From Isoetes taiwanensis (Eukaryota; Streptophyta; Lycopodiopsida; Isoetales; Isoetaceae), in the NCBI GenBank assembly GCA_021234155.1, contig JAJEKV010000032.1:9864099-9928098 (forward strand): a DNA stretch of 64,000 nt, given 5' to 3'. Made by a program: the position numbers and the translations under genes. Positions within the stretch are counted from its first letter, which is position 1. The number at the start of each line of letters is the position of its first letter. This document shows, piece by piece, positions 1 to 10,955 of this stretch. The notes under the pieces were generated by a model. That model was given only the letters and a program-made list of their open reading frames with translations, was not told where the DNA came from and searched no databases.

Positions 1-2
1 AC

Positions 3-438
3 AAAAGAAATCGTGATCAGCAGATAAGGGCAGTTGCTGCAAGAAAGGGAACACATGGCTTTGGACGACGGGGGCATGTTGGCATGAAAGCAGACTATGT
101 AAGAACATATAGGCAATTTTAATGCATAAGACATTTATTTGACTAACTTATGATGATGTAGTATCGAGATTGGGGCAGCTATCCTTCTGCAAAAACCATT
201 CGATTAATAGTGGAGAAAGGGTCATACAAAGCTTATCGAGAAACTTTAATTGATCAAGGAAAAGTTCCCGGAAACGTAAGTTTGGAATTGGCTGTAGTAT
301 TCAAAAACATTCTAGTAAAATGGTTCATTTTAGTAAGATGATTTACATTCTTGCATTTGTTTGTAGTTCAAGGCAGTAGATCATATAGGAAAGAAGGGGG
401 CGAGGAAGAATAAGGAGCGAAAACGGCAAATCAAGTAA
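3..438 (+). CDS. 3' terminal exons of an unrecognised host gene (partial)
   Basis: Three exons join in one frame: 3-98, 162-275 and 367-438, with GT-AG introns at 99-161 and 276-366. They give about 93 C-terminal residues and a TAA stop at 436-438. The middle exon (38 codons) carries a W-G-S-Y-P-S core. The last exon is strongly basic (KKGARKNKERKRQIK), which looks like a nucleolar or nuclear targeting tail. The start lies left of the window. Clean splice sites and no in-frame stops argue for a real host gene rather than a relic. I do not recognise the family; a ribosome-biogenesis or RNA-binding role is only a guess from the basic tail. The A/T-rich sequence after the stop is likely 3' UTR. 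Confidence 0.6.
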
Positions 439-1115
439 TTTTGAAGTTCACCTTGCTTGATTAAATGGTGGATAGTGCAGATATAGGAGTTCTTTGTGGA
501 TTGAGTTGTTATATTGCGAGTCTAGCTGTTGTCGATGGAGATAAAAGATCTGCAAGTAATGCTGCAACCAGGATCAGGAACACATGTATCGATTTAGTTA
601 TGCTGTATATTCAGTTTTGCTATATATGCCTGAAAAAAAGGTCGGTACAGAGATCGTTTTCCGGAATTCAAAACCATAAGACATGTACCTGATTGAATCG
701 AATCATTGTTAGGAAGTGTCAGATGATGGTTTGGAAGCTTCTTCTTGTTAGTTTTTCTTGTTAGTTTGCAAGTGCCGAAACCGGAATGCTACCGTGGATG
801 TTATATGGCTACAGTATTGAATTTGGTATTGGTTGCTACAGTATTAACCAATGGTTGTGTTTTTTTTTTTTTTTAATTTAAATAGACTTATGAGTGTTGT
901 GAGTATTTTCTATCTATAGGATATCTAATGTAATAGACTATTAATTTATAAACTTCTTAATATCTCCTATCTGAGGTGTACTTTCTACAAGAGGGCTATC
1001 GGGGGTATATTCTTCTTTATCATTTTCTTGATATGTAATAGCACTTGTACGGAACATCTAAATTGTCTATATTAACTATATCATAATTTCTTCTAACTTG
1101 TGTGCATTCTTTTTT
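439..1115. other. 3' UTR and A/T-rich intergenic sequence
   Basis: No convincing gene is visible. The first part is probably 3' UTR of the upstream gene. A T-homopolymer lies near 860-875. The 75-residue reading frame at 465-692 has no recognisable features and overlaps the presumed UTR. Confidence 0.4.
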
Positions 1116-1135
1116 TTAGGGGGTAAAACAACGAT

Positions 1136-1570
1136 GTGCACAAAAATCGAGAGGAAGAAGAAATAGTGGGAGGTGATGTCCATGAGGAGGGAGGCAACAA
1201 TGACATTCAAATTGTTGGAGGTGAAGGAGATGTAGATAGAGTGGAAGTTGAAGAACGTCATAGGGATGAGTTTCATGGTGGAGAGGCGGCCATCGTGGAA
1301 GGAAATGACATTGATTATGATGAAGATGCTATTGACATGGAGGGTGCGGATGGGGGTACACCCGATTGGGCTCGTGACACGTTGGTGGAGAAGGGGATTA
1401 GGAAGAAGGTCGCGGAGGAAGCCACTAAAAGAAGTGATAATGCATCCAGTTCAAGGAAAAAAAGCAAGAAGTACAAGAGCAAGGGCATTAGGAACTTGAG
1501 TCCTGATTTTATGGATGCAACAATCACAAGGAACATTGCACAATATAAATCTCTTCAAAAGGGCATCTAA
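1136..1570 (+). CDS. hypothetical acidic-then-basic protein or exon
   Basis: A 144-residue open frame with no known fold that I recognise. Residues 5-75 are rich in E, D and G (acidic, low complexity). Residues 95-120 contain a lysine cluster (RKKSKKYKSKG) resembling a nuclear localisation signal, followed by a tail with NLSPDFMDAT. A poly-T tract and AG at about 1107-1119 could be a splice acceptor, so this may be the last exon of a longer gene or of a transposon-borne gene. No second copy is present in the window. It may also be a chance frame, because biased composition lowers stop frequency. Confidence 0.35.
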   Translation: MHKNREEEEIVGGDVHEEGGNNDIQIVGGEGDVDRVEVEERHRDEFHGGEAAIVEGNDIDYDEDAIDMEGADGGTPDWARDTLVEKGIRKKVAEEATKRSDNASSSRKKSKKYKSKGIRNLSPDFMDATITRNIAQYKSLQKGI

Positions 1571-1707
1571 GGGTACACATGTACTCTTTTTCTGTACTCT
1601 TTTTCTATGCGATGACAATCGTTTTGCAATAATAGTGTTCTTGCATTTTGAGATATATATTGTCTTGCTTCTAAATTTGCATTATATTGATGTTGTTTGA
1701 TTCTATT

Positions 1708-2219
1708 CACTACAATATCTACGTATGCACAACAAATCTAATTCCTCCTTTGACAATCAACATAGTGACTACTATCTTGCACCTGATGATTTACTTCATG
1801 CTAGTACCTGATGCTAAAACTGACAAGTAATTTGACAATCTCTATGATGCTTATTTTGACAATTAATCTGACTTTCCATCTAACGCTTTTCCTGATGCTT
1901 AGTATGATGAGAAAACTGACAACTACTTGACGTTTTACCTGATGCTTAATATGATGATTAATTTGCCTAACCATCTGATGCTTCGTCTAACAATTAGTCT
2001 GACGATTCAACTGACAATTTTTCTGATGTGTGCTGTGATGATTGCTCTGATGATTACCTGATGCTTATTTTGACAATTGTTCTGATGCTTAATCTGACAA
2101 GAATGCATCAGAAAATATACGTTAGATTAATCATCAGATCGTAGAGCATGTGCAGTACTCTGTTTTATGAAGGCTATCTGATGCTTATTCTGATGTCTAA
2201 CAATCATTCTCTTGTAGTG
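1708..2219. mobile_element. CACTA-like non-autonomous element
   Basis: The left end begins CACTACAATAT at 1708 and the right end finishes CTTGTAGTG at 2219, giving an inverted terminal match of CACTACAA. Nearly the whole interior is a 12-bp repeat array. En/Spm (CACTA) elements are known for short CACTA terminal inverted repeats and subterminal repeats of about 12 bp that bind the element-encoded TNPA-type protein. No 3-bp target duplication is evident (flanks ATT and CTA), and there is no coding sequence, so the call is moderate. Confidence 0.5.
1783..2105. repeat. degenerate 12-bp tandem array (CTGAYRMTTNNT-like)
   Basis: Successive units starting CTGATGCTT, CTGACAATT, ATGATGATT or TTGACAATT follow one another at 12-bp spacing with only occasional 11-bp steps, for roughly 26 units. 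Two further copies lie near 2175-2190, and inverted copies (ATCATCAG) lie near 2132-2142. The array fills the CACTA-like element. Confidence 0.8.
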
Positions 2220-2274
2220 CTAGCACATGTGGGTTAGCGATAAGATTGAAGGAAGAAACTCTCTCGAACAAACC

Positions 2275-3181
2275 CTAAAGAGGCGCATTACATTCTGTGA
2301 CTGCACCTGAGGAGATCTCCCGTTCACCAATCACTTCGACAGAACTGGGATGCTCAACCTTGCTTCTAAGGATGGTGTGCTTACTAACAAACGCATTATC
2401 CATAAAGCAAGCATTTAAATCAAGTTGCGCCAATGCTTCCAACCCTCCAACCTCTGATTTTAATGATATAGAGATGAAAAATGCCTTGCTGACCTTATCC
2501 CATGGAATAAACATGTCAAGAAGTGTGGAAGGAGTCTGAGAAAAGGCGGCCAGCCTACGAGAGACTCCTACTACTTGGACTGGCCTCTGAAGTCTTCCAA
2601 CTGATTTGGGTGCTTCACAGGGCATCTACGAGCAATATGACCAGCTCCTCCACAGTAGAGGCAAATATTAGCCTCTCTCTGACGCTACTTTTTGACGACA
2701 GATAAGGGTCCTCCAACTACCCGATCAATCTGCATAGGCTCAGGTCTGGACCTGCTGGGTTCTACAGATGAGACCGAGGCAGGCATAGCTACAGGAGCTT
2801 GTGTGATTGGGAAAACCTGACTACGTCTCTCTTGCCTACATTCGAAGAGTCAATTATCACATCGAACTGCAAATCTGATGGCTTCTTCCAAAGTCTGAGG
2901 ATCCTCCATAGCAACATCATATCTTTGACTTCCTCACATAACCCCCTTCGAAAACAATCTCGAAGTGCAACATCATCCTAGGCTATATCTACAGCAATTT
3001 GACGAAATTCTGATGCATATATTGAAGCTGGACGAGAGCCTTGCTTGCTCTTTATTGTCCAACTGCAACTGTTAGCATACTTGAACAAGCTGCTGGACCT
3101 GCTGAGTAAAGTCGAAACCTTCTCTATACATATGAAATCACCAACTATGAGCAAAAGAATGCTTAGGATCAGAGTAGGCAA
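2275..3181 (-). pseudogene. Ty3/gypsy gag-protease relic
   Basis: Reading on the minus strand, a gag segment (ASIYASEFRQIAVDIA, about 2980-3040) is followed by a CCHC zinc knuckle (CLYCGGAGHIARRC, about 2618-2672). A retropepsin-like region (about 2290-2430) comes next, with motifs matching the family order 'ALxxxD... FxxxxFV' and 'P..VxVIGxREISSG'. The protease active-site triplet is lost and several stops and frameshifts interrupt the frame. Neither LTRs nor RT are recognisable nearby. It is an old fragment that predates neighbouring insertions. Confidence 0.7.
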
Positions 3182-3560
3182 GAAGTGGTAAGGGATTATG
3201 GTTCAAACTGTCATGATCCTACGCAAAAACGAGGAAAATACTTGGAGAATACGCAAGAAATACGGAGGAAATACGCCAAGATCGATGAAGAATCTAATAT
3301 ATGAACAAGAATCAAGAGTACAATGGCTCGAAGGCAAGCAGAACATGAGACAGATGCCTAGAATGCTCAAGACTGGCATTGAACCAGAATGGTTTGACAA
3401 GAAGGAGTTGCTTCCTTATATATCTAGGCTAACGGTCAGGTCGCGCCACTCCAATGGATGAGATCACGCCAAGTGTCGGCTATGCATGTAGGTTCTAAAA
3501 TATTCTAGAACTTCCTGGAGATAGTCCCGTATATGAGAAAGACGTGGGAAAATATCTTAA
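3182..3560. other. no gene seen
   Basis: An A-rich stretch with short frames on both strands (for example 3198-3461) but no domain, splice pattern or repeat that I can support. It may be leader or LTR sequence of the neighbouring gypsy relic. Confidence 0.3.
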
Positions 3561-3567
3561 ACAAGTA

Positions 3568-3655
3568 TTGGTAATGCACTTGGTAAAGGTGTATGCCTTG
3601 CAACTAGAAGGGTGCAAGTTCAAATTTTATCTTGTGCAACTATCCTTTTGCATCC
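3568..3655 (+). mobile_element. tRNA-derived SINE-like head (Au-SINE-like)
   Basis: The segment has a box-A-like TTGGTAAAGGTG (about 3580-3591), then TATGCCTTGCAACTAGAAGG, then a box-B-like GCAAGTTCAAATTT (about 3614-3627). The A-to-B spacing is tRNA-like. The word order resembles the plant Au SINE head (TTGGCGCAGTGGTAAAG..TGCCTTG..GGTTCAAG), which I recall from the literature. No poly-T tail or target duplication could be defined, so only the tRNA-related region is called. Confidence 0.4.
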
Positions 3656-3726
3656 CTGTGACGACCATCTTTTGTACATACGAGTATACTATTCGTATAA
3701 TCTAAATATCTGCATGGTCGTCACAG
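3656..3726. repeat. 71-bp mini-hairpin with perfect 13-bp arms
   Basis: CTGTGACGACCAT at 3656-3668 is perfectly inverted as ATGGTCGTCACAG at 3714-3726. Inside the loop, TACGA and TCGTA form a second small inverted pair. It directly abuts the SINE-like segment. Confidence 0.8.
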
Positions 3727-4049
3727 ATTGATGCGCATTTCAGTTGTCTGGAAGAAGGTACTTAAGGCATCCAGGTGTTGGTGCATTACTCACTAGGGCA
3801 TATCTTAAGAGGCTAACATCGTCCGCATATATGAGCTATTGAATGATGTAGTGAGCAAGTCTGCCCTCCCTCCCTCCCCCTCCCCATATTATGCAAGTCA
3901 ATCCTTTAACTGATCGATGTGTAATCCAAACAACCTAGGAGATACTGGGCAGCCCTGGCGGGCCCTAATATTGCGATTGATAACATTGCTCGAGGGTAGC
4001 ATTAATTGAGCAGGATTTATATAACTTGTAAATTACATTTTTATTTCTT
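3727..4049. other. no gene seen
   Basis: No supported feature apart from a short C/T-rich run near 3863-3890. Confidence 0.4.
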
Positions 4050-4940
4050 GGGGGACTCTCAACCTCATCAATCACGGCTTCTTCCTAGCGACCATATCAA
4101 AAGCTTTGGCAAAGTCCACAAAGCAGTAGTACAGGTCTTGTCGTTTATTTTTGTTGTCTTATATCAAGGCATACAAGGTGAAAATGTAGTCGATAGTGGA
4201 GCATTTTGGCCAAAAATCTGCTTTACCAGTACACGCACCTTTGTTTCTCCCACCCATAGCATCAATTGCTACTTGAGAATACCACCCAACAGTTTTGCCA
4301 ATAAAAAGCTGATCATGATGGTGTGGTAGTTGGCAAGGCAATGTCGTAATACTCTGCTGACAATGAGGGAAAGCCTTCGACAAGAGCCATGTCGAACAAA
4401 TTAGTAACCACAAGAACAATCTATGGTCCAGCCCATATGAGCAGTTCTGCCTGCATGCTATCTAGTTCTGCGGCCTTGCCATTTGCAAGATGCTACAATC
4501 CTTTATTGATGTCTTCTCTGTTGTGTCTAATGCTGGACCTACTTGTGGTGGTAGTTCACCACGAACCCCGCAGGATCATAAAGTTTTATCAAGTACTGCT
4601 CCCATTGGTTAGGAGAAATGTTGCCAGTAGATTGCGGTGGTCTCTGCATCATTCATCTCCAAAATGTTTTGGGATGTCGATCAAGAAAATAGAACATCAC
4701 CCACTAGTGGTATACCATATAGCATGCCTTCTTGGCCTCGAGGAAAGCCTTGTTCTTTTTATTGTCTGCAAGCTGAGAGTGGGTCAACCACCAACCTAAG
4801 CTGGCGCGTAAGCTCCTTACACTTGTCATCAAACCACCTATTGCGAGGGAAGCCTGTTGAAGGCCTTCTTCCCTGTCTTCTCCCAAAGCATCATGTTGCG
4901 GCACTGAGGAGGATAACTTGTTGGTTTGTTGTTCCAACAT
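4050..4940 (-). pseudogene. LINE (RTE-like) reverse transcriptase relic
   Basis: On the minus strand the sequence passes through an N-terminal linker with 'KTFWR' (about 4665). A motif close to 'AGF.P..STIDxIFTL' follows (KADFWPKCSTIDYIFTLYAL, about 4165-4225), and then the RT motif VDFAKAFDMVARKK (about 4077-4120), the block that carries the first catalytic aspartate. This order matches RTE/Jockey-type LINE RTs. Several stops and frameshifts separate the pieces and the YxDD block is missing, so it is dead. Frames at 4704-4940 and 4159-4419 are the longest remnants. Confidence 0.7.
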
Positions 4941-5059
4941 GGAAAGCTGGAGAATTTCGGTTAGTGCTTCTGCGAGTGACTCAGTATAAGTCTACCTGGT
5001 CATAATCCATGCAAAGCTAAAGCATATGAAAATTAGTTTGGCAGTGGACCTACACAGGT

Positions 5060-5170
5060 TTCAATCTCACTTTCCCACCCTTTTCCTCTTCTCCTTTTCT
5101 CGGTGCCTTTTTTCGGTTCTCTATCCCCTCCTTTTTCCCTTTCCCTTTTCTCATGCCCCTTTTCCCTTAG
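5060..5170. repeat. polypyrimidine (C/T) low-complexity tract
   Basis: The plus strand is almost purely C and T for about 110 bp. A similar tract occurs at 19010-19125, on the other side of the gypsy insertion. Confidence 0.7.
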
Positions 5171-5215
5171 AGGGTATGGCACGAGCACTGTAAGGGATGG
5201 TTTAGGAGGTGGTCT

Positions 5216-5611
5216 ATGGATTACCAACAGATGGTGGCACTGGCAGATTCTGATGCGCAGAATGGGCAATTGGATGCGGGCTATGCTGCCACTCTGTGGA
5301 ATGCCTCTACTCTTGCAAAGCCCAAGACAGAGCACTATCACGCTCAGATTAATCCCAGCCTTGAGCATGGACCCCATCAGTACTTGAAAGCACACATCTC
5401 TGTGAAGAAACGGAGAGCTATTGCCGCCATAAGGACGGGTTCCCATTACCTCGTAATTGAGACAGTCGGCCGGGGTGAATGGCGGCACCGGATCCCCGTG
5501 GAGGAGAGGATATGTCGGTGTTGTGAGATGCACGTGATAGAGGATGAGCACCATGCCCTCCAAATTGCCCAAAGATATGCCCATGTCCCAGCAAAGGCAC
5601 ACCGATCTTAG
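5216..5611 (+). pseudogene. LINE ORF2 C-terminal fragment (zinc-binding type)
   Basis: A 131-residue open frame ends in 'LxxGSHxLxxE.GR... R.P.EERxCRCCEMHVIEDEHH', which matches the C-terminal cysteine/histidine segment found after RT in many LINEs ('R.C..C....EDE.HFL..C..Y'). The final cysteine is replaced (ALQIAQRY). Its orientation is opposite to the RT relic at 4050-4940, so it is either from another element or was inverted. Upstream residues (MDYQQMVALADSD) are not recognised. Confidence 0.6.
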
Positions 5612-5767
5612 ATGCTCGACACCGCTACATCACTTACCGCATCACCTATGGTAGCTGACCGGGAGCTTACATCCCGCAGATTTCGCCGTCGGACTTGCTC
5701 TTCGGGGCATGGTATTTGAGAGCCTACCGTTAGGGTTTTTCCTCCCAAGTGGGGTTTTTTCATCCTG

Positions 5768-7346
5768 TGGACGCTCCTGTAATATATAACGACCCTGGGG
5801 ACGTATACATGCGGACTTTCCCCTCCCATGGCAATCATCTCACCATGAGCAGGGCCCTCCGTCTATTTCGGGCCATCTATGAAATGAGGCCCGAAGAAGG
5901 ACACGAAGGGGTCATTCGGCCCACGCCTTCAATGGGACTCCTACGTCGCGGAAGCATGAATACAAGGGTTAGCACACACAAAGACGAATATACATAAATA
6001 ACCACCACTTAAGGGTGGCACATCCATCAAAATACCAACGGCATAGAATATGCATCTAATCCTAAGAAAACACCCAAACCCAGGTTCTACCCCGGCTCAG
6101 ACTCGTGAGGATCGACTGACGGCTGGGCCTCAAGAGATCAGCAGACCGAGTCTTGGCATGGCGTTGGCTGGCATAGAACATTGGCTAGGGTTGTCCACTC
6201 CATCCGCCCCTCCTCGGTACACTTTGCGGATGGGTCAATTCACGCTATGGCTTTGCTATAGCCTTCCAGGAGACGCAAAACTTCGGGGCATCACCCTCCG
6301 AGCCTACTCCGTGTTCATGGCCTTTGGTCCGATGAGGCAGGTCGGGGAAGCGTCCCCTTCCGTAATCACGCAGTGGTTCCATGGGTGAGCTAGAGAATAC
6401 GCGCGCGATCGGCGACCCCGCATCCGTCCGACTTACTCACCCTAAATCTACTCAAAGTGCAAGGTGCTCCATACGGATCACACCTCTACACCCAGGGAGT
6501 GTCAGACCCATACCCGGCCCTCTACGTGACCGGCTATCAGGCCTAGCCCACTGTAGGAGTCTCAGGAGCCTTGTATGCTCGTGCAAGACCCCACCCCTCA
6601 TGTCACCACTTGTGTTCCTTGTCCGGTGCTAAGCCGGACCATAGCATCTAGGACCCGGTGGGTTCTTGTGCACAGGCCGCAATTAATGGGACTTTGCAGG
6701 GCGCTATCTAGGAGCATACTACTATACACGGTTTAGAGGCCTCTACCCCACCGTAATCCCCCCCGTTTGAGTCAAATTAAACAAAGAGCTAACAATCCAT
6801 CCTTCGAGTAAGAACCGAATTGAATATAAAGAGAACTTGTTTGTACAATCAAGGGTTAGTTTCTATGATTGATTTACAAAGAGAATGAGAGAGACGGACA
6901 CAACCAAGTGCTAACTAGAGTTCACATAGCCACCTACCTGAATTCTGGCTGGACTCGTTCCCATGGGGCGCCTCCATCTCTTGGCAGTTGAAGGTCGGTG
7001 CGGGTCGTGGCTTCACCGTGGACGGCGGGTATGGTGGTTCTCTGCAGTGGTTGATGGCTCGGCTCCCGGCCTTCCTTGGTCGATCTTCGTGAGTCAATCC
7101 TGGGGATAGGGGTCAAGTTGGCATCCAAACTTGGCAACCCCATCTTTGCCCAATCGACAAGGTGGCCTTCCCAATTAGTAATTATCCTAATTCCCTAGGT
7201 TATAGGTTATTATTATTAATGTGTTAAATTAGCATAGCTAATTTAATCCTTTGTACATACCCCCATGGTAGCGTACCTTTAGGGAGTGACGGGCTTGTAT
7301 TTGTACGTGTCCCGTATAGTAGACCGTATAAATACGTGGAACGCCA
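5768..7346 (-). repeat. 3' LTR of the chromovirus
   Basis: About 1579 bp, aligning along its whole length to 17292-18885 with scattered substitutions and small indels. On the minus strand it starts TGGCGTTCCACG and carries TATTTATACGG, a TATA-like element, close to its start. Confidence 0.9.
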
Positions 7347-8094
7347 TATTCTCCCTCCTTAAAAAATAATCGTCCTCGGCATTAGGATTAGTTAATTGAA
7401 TACATATACGTAAAAGCAATGAATTAGCTTAATGTAGTTAAGAATATAACATTAATACGTTGAGATTATAGTAATTTGGATAGTAATACATTGAAGTTAA
7501 AATATCAAAGTACAAGCATTTCGATACAAACTTATGAGCAAAGGAGTTTAGGACCGAGTCCGATTTAAAACATTCGACAACAAAATTCATACATGTAGAC
7601 AAAACCAATACGGGACAAGTTGGGTCATCAAGAACCCTCTATACAAGGCGGTGGACGACTTGTTCATTGGCTCGCACACACAACCATATACCCGTAGGTT
7701 AATACTATGATTAAGTTGTGGTTGAAGGACCACCCCTACAAATAAAAGAAAAAGTATCTAGAAGGGAATCTATCATGTGTACGGCTTGCAATTCATTGTA
7801 GCATGAGGAATGGTTGGGTTCCCGTATATAGCCGGAATGAACGCGATCTATCTACTAGATGCTTTCCTAGCAATTCGCGGTCATGTCAACATCAACAATA
7901 CACCACGCCCTAGAGAACGAAGGTGATCTCATCATCGGTTATTACTATCATATACGGCGCGTCTACCCCTCTAAAACATGATTCTCGGTCAATCAAGCCT
8001 TCAAGCTTACGCGGGGAGCGGGGTTGATAGCATCGTTGATGGTGCGGCCTTGAGATTCCCGCATGAAGTCGGATAGTGCTTCTCAAGGTCTATC
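7347..8094. other. 3' untranslated internal region of the chromovirus
   Basis: Between the polypurine tract and the chromodomain. No coding frame is visible. Confidence 0.6.
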
Positions 8095-8480
8095 TTCATT
8101 ACCTGTAGCATCTTCAATCGGTAAGTGCTTCCACTTGACCAAGTATTGCAACATTTGAGTCCTTCCGGGTCCGTTTTGTAAGCTCGATCAAGAAGAGCTT
8201 GGGCACTATTTCCAGCTGCTCTTCGTCATTTCTAGGAGGGTAGGGGGTATCCAAAACCTCCTCGGATCGAGGGTGTGTTGCTTCGGAAGACTCACGTGAA
8301 AGACCTTGTGTATCTTCAAGCGGGGTGGCAAGTCCAAGCGATATGCCTGTTTCTCCCACGCGTTCAAGAATCATAAACGGCCCAGCCCATCCGGGTGCCA
8401 ACTTCTTCTGATTACCAATTTTAAGCTTGGCTTGTTTTACTTTGATCTTAAGCCAAACCGACTCACCCACCTGGAAGATT
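8095..8480 (-). pseudogene. integrase GPY/F module and chromodomain
   Basis: On the minus strand the frame at 8114-8470 has 'KLAPGWAGPFMILERVG', the GPY/F signature at the integrase C-terminus. A chromodomain follows across a frameshift: 'LLDRAYKT' in one frame and 'QYLVKWKHLPIEDATG' (about 8100-8150) in another, matching the family consensus 'YLVKWKGL...ATWE'. The chromodomain identifies the element as a chromovirus; in this family it is thought to steer integration toward marked chromatin. Confidence 0.8.
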
Positions 8481-8536
8481 AGGTGGGATTGGGTGCTTAT
8501 CCGCTAGACTCTTTCGGACATCACGCGTCGCGGCCA

Positions 8537-9470
8537 CTAAGTAACCCCCGAACTTCTTCCACCAAGGCGCATTTCTAAAAGGAGTTGTTGAGAGACCTCC
8601 ACTTTAGAAAGCGGGGGATTATGCCATGTGTCCGGAGTAAGACATTGGTAGCCATAATTTATCATGAAAGGAGACATTCTAGAAGACTCACGCTTAAAAT
8701 ACCTTTGTAGGCTTAATTCCACTAAGTAAATATAATCCGCCCATTGTGACTTTTACTCCATACATAGCTTCTTAGCATATCTTCGATAATAACGATTGAC
8801 ACGCTCTACGTTTGACCATCCGTCTGCGAGGATGGTAGGCTGTACTCATGGCAAGCTTGGTGCGGATGGTGGCGAAGAAATCCCTCGAGAATGCATCGAC
8901 AAACTTAGGATCCCTATCCGATACAATTACTCTCGGCATCCCGTGCAACCTGAAAATTTCCTTTGCAAAGAGCAAGGCGGTGTCGAAGGCGGTGTCCGTG
9001 GTGCGACATGGCAGAAAGTGAGCCATCTTTGATAATTTGTCGACCACGACCATTAAGGCATCATACCCACGGAGAGTACGTGGAAGCCCCACAATGAAAT
9101 CCATGGTTATGACTTCCCACTTGGCGTTGGGCACATCCAAAGGTTGCAATTCCCCAGGAACTCTTAATTGCTCCGCCTTGGTTTGCTGACAAACCTGACA
9201 CTGTTTGATGTATCTAGCAATATCCTTCTTCATGGAAGGCCAAAAATAGCTGGAGCGGATCTTAAAGTAAGTTTTCATAAAACCCGCATGTCCTGCTATA
9301 GGGCTGTTGTGTGTGTCATGGAGAATCAGCTTTCGCACCCCCGAAGTCGTTGGAACACACAACTTATCTTTGTAATATAATAAATTGCCCTCCTTCTTAT
9401 ATGAACGGAATGTCTCACGTTCTCTATCGGTACGGGCTTCCCTACCCAAACTTTCCCAAATATTACGCAT
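8537..9470 (-). pseudogene. Ty3/gypsy integrase
   Basis: The frame at 8772-9470 (232 aa) starts with an HHCC zinc-binding domain (H-D-T-H-N..., H-A-G-F, then CQVCQQTKAE). The catalytic core follows, with D in TMDFIVGLP and D in IVSDRDPKF. The sequence ends near 'STAYHPRRRMVKRRACQ', where the family has 'HPQTDGQTE', so the catalytic glutamate region is frameshifted. The rest continues in the frame at 8537-8722 (ELSLQRYFKRES). The protein would insert the cDNA copy. It is inactive in this copy. Confidence 0.85.
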
Positions 9471-9539
9471 TCGGGATCTCGTGGGCCAAGGTTTGTTCTA
9501 TCTCGCTTCCCAAACTCATTTGGTGAGTGTGGAAATGGC

Positions 9540-10955
9540 ATTACAATGGGTGCGGGTTATGAAGGGATGACGTGACAAAGCATCCATAACCACATTGTGC
9601 TTTCACGGCTTGTATACAATCCAAGTCATATTCCTCGAGGAATTCCATCCATCTTCACGACGGAGATTGATTTGGTCGGTGGATAGATAGCGGAGACTCG
9701 ATGATCCGTATCCAGCTGAAATCTTCTACCAAGAAGGTAGTGTCTCCAAATACGGAGAGCACGCATAACCGCTAGCAACTCCGATCATGGGTAGGATATC
9801 GCTGCTCAGATCGTTCATCTTCTTTGAATCGTAAAAGCAACAACTCCCCTCCTCGCATTAAGACACCACCGTAGCTATCTTACTCGATCGGTGGCTACCG
9901 ATTTATCCTTTTAGGATCGAGGCAAGGTAAGGACCGGTGCGGATGTTAAAGCATCCTTGAGTTTCAAAGCCGACTTGGACTTTTGTTTTCCAATGTTCCA
10001 TCCAATCCTTTACTTTCTCATGCCTTGTGAGATTAGTAAGAGGTGCGGCAATTGTTGCAAAATCCTTGACAAATTTCCGATAATATCCCCGCGAGTCCCA
10101 AGAAACTCCGGACCTCAAAACATTAGCCGGAATGGGCCAATCCTTTATCGCTTCTATCTTAGCCGGATCTCAGTAGCAATTCCTTCCGCAGAGATAATAT
10201 GCCCCAAATAGTCTACCCCAAGTGGCTTAACTTGCATTTAGAGAACTTGGCAAAGAGTCGATGGGCTTTAGCTTTTGCAAAGCTAATCAAGATGTTGTTC
10301 ATGTTGCCGCAAGGTTTTGCTATAGATGAGAATGTCATCAAAGAAAATGACAACAAAGTCATCCAAGTATTGGCGGAAGATGTCATTCATCAACCGCATA
10401 AACGTTGCAGGGCGTTGGTCAATCCAAAAGGCATGACAAGAATTCAGAATGCCCATATCCGGGTACGAAAAGCGGACTTATAGATGTCCTGTTCCTTAAT
10501 CCTTATCCGATGGTACCCCGAGCGCAAATCAATCTTTGAGAAATATTTTGCTCCTTGTAACGCGGTCCATAAGATCATCCGCCCTAGGCAAAGCATAGCG
10601 ATTCTTGATGGTATGCTTATTGAGTTGCCTATAATCAATACACATCCTTAAGGAGCCATCTTTCTTCTTGACAAAAGAATAGGAGCACCAAAGGGTGAAA
10701 ATCTTGGGCGAATAAACCCCACATTCAAGAACTCTTGTAGTGTTTCTTAAGCTTTGCTAACTCCGGAGGACTCATTCGGTACGGGGCTTTGCTGGTAGGC
10801 TTAGTACCCGGTTCAAGAGTTATCTCACATTCCACCCCTCTAAAAGGAGGAAGCTTGTGGATCTCATCTGGAAAAAGATCGCTAAATTCTCGAAGAAGGG
10901 TAGCAATCTCCGATGGTAAAGCGTCGATTACTTTGTCTGGCCGTTTGAGTCCCAC
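9540..10955 (-). pseudogene. Ty3/gypsy reverse transcriptase and RNase H
   Basis: Minus-strand pieces in several frames follow the RT order. They are the N-terminal 'FRDLFPDE..LPP.RGVECEI.L.PG..P' block (10725-10955), '[16 protein letters not shown]' (10470-10550, first catalytic D), '[20 protein letters not shown]' (about 10280-10345, the catalytic DD), and 'YYRKFVKDFATIAAPLTNLT' (10020-10085). An RNase H end with 'KHNVVMDALSR' lies near 9565-9605. At least four frameshifts are present. The order and spacing show that no large deletion occurred. Confidence 0.85.

Noticed and set aside
465-692. 75-residue reading frame after the first gene
   Set aside because: Overlaps the probable 3' UTR, with no protein-like features.
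1783-2105. CRISPR array
   Set aside because: The regular 12-bp repeats have no spacers; the sequence is clearly plant nuclear.
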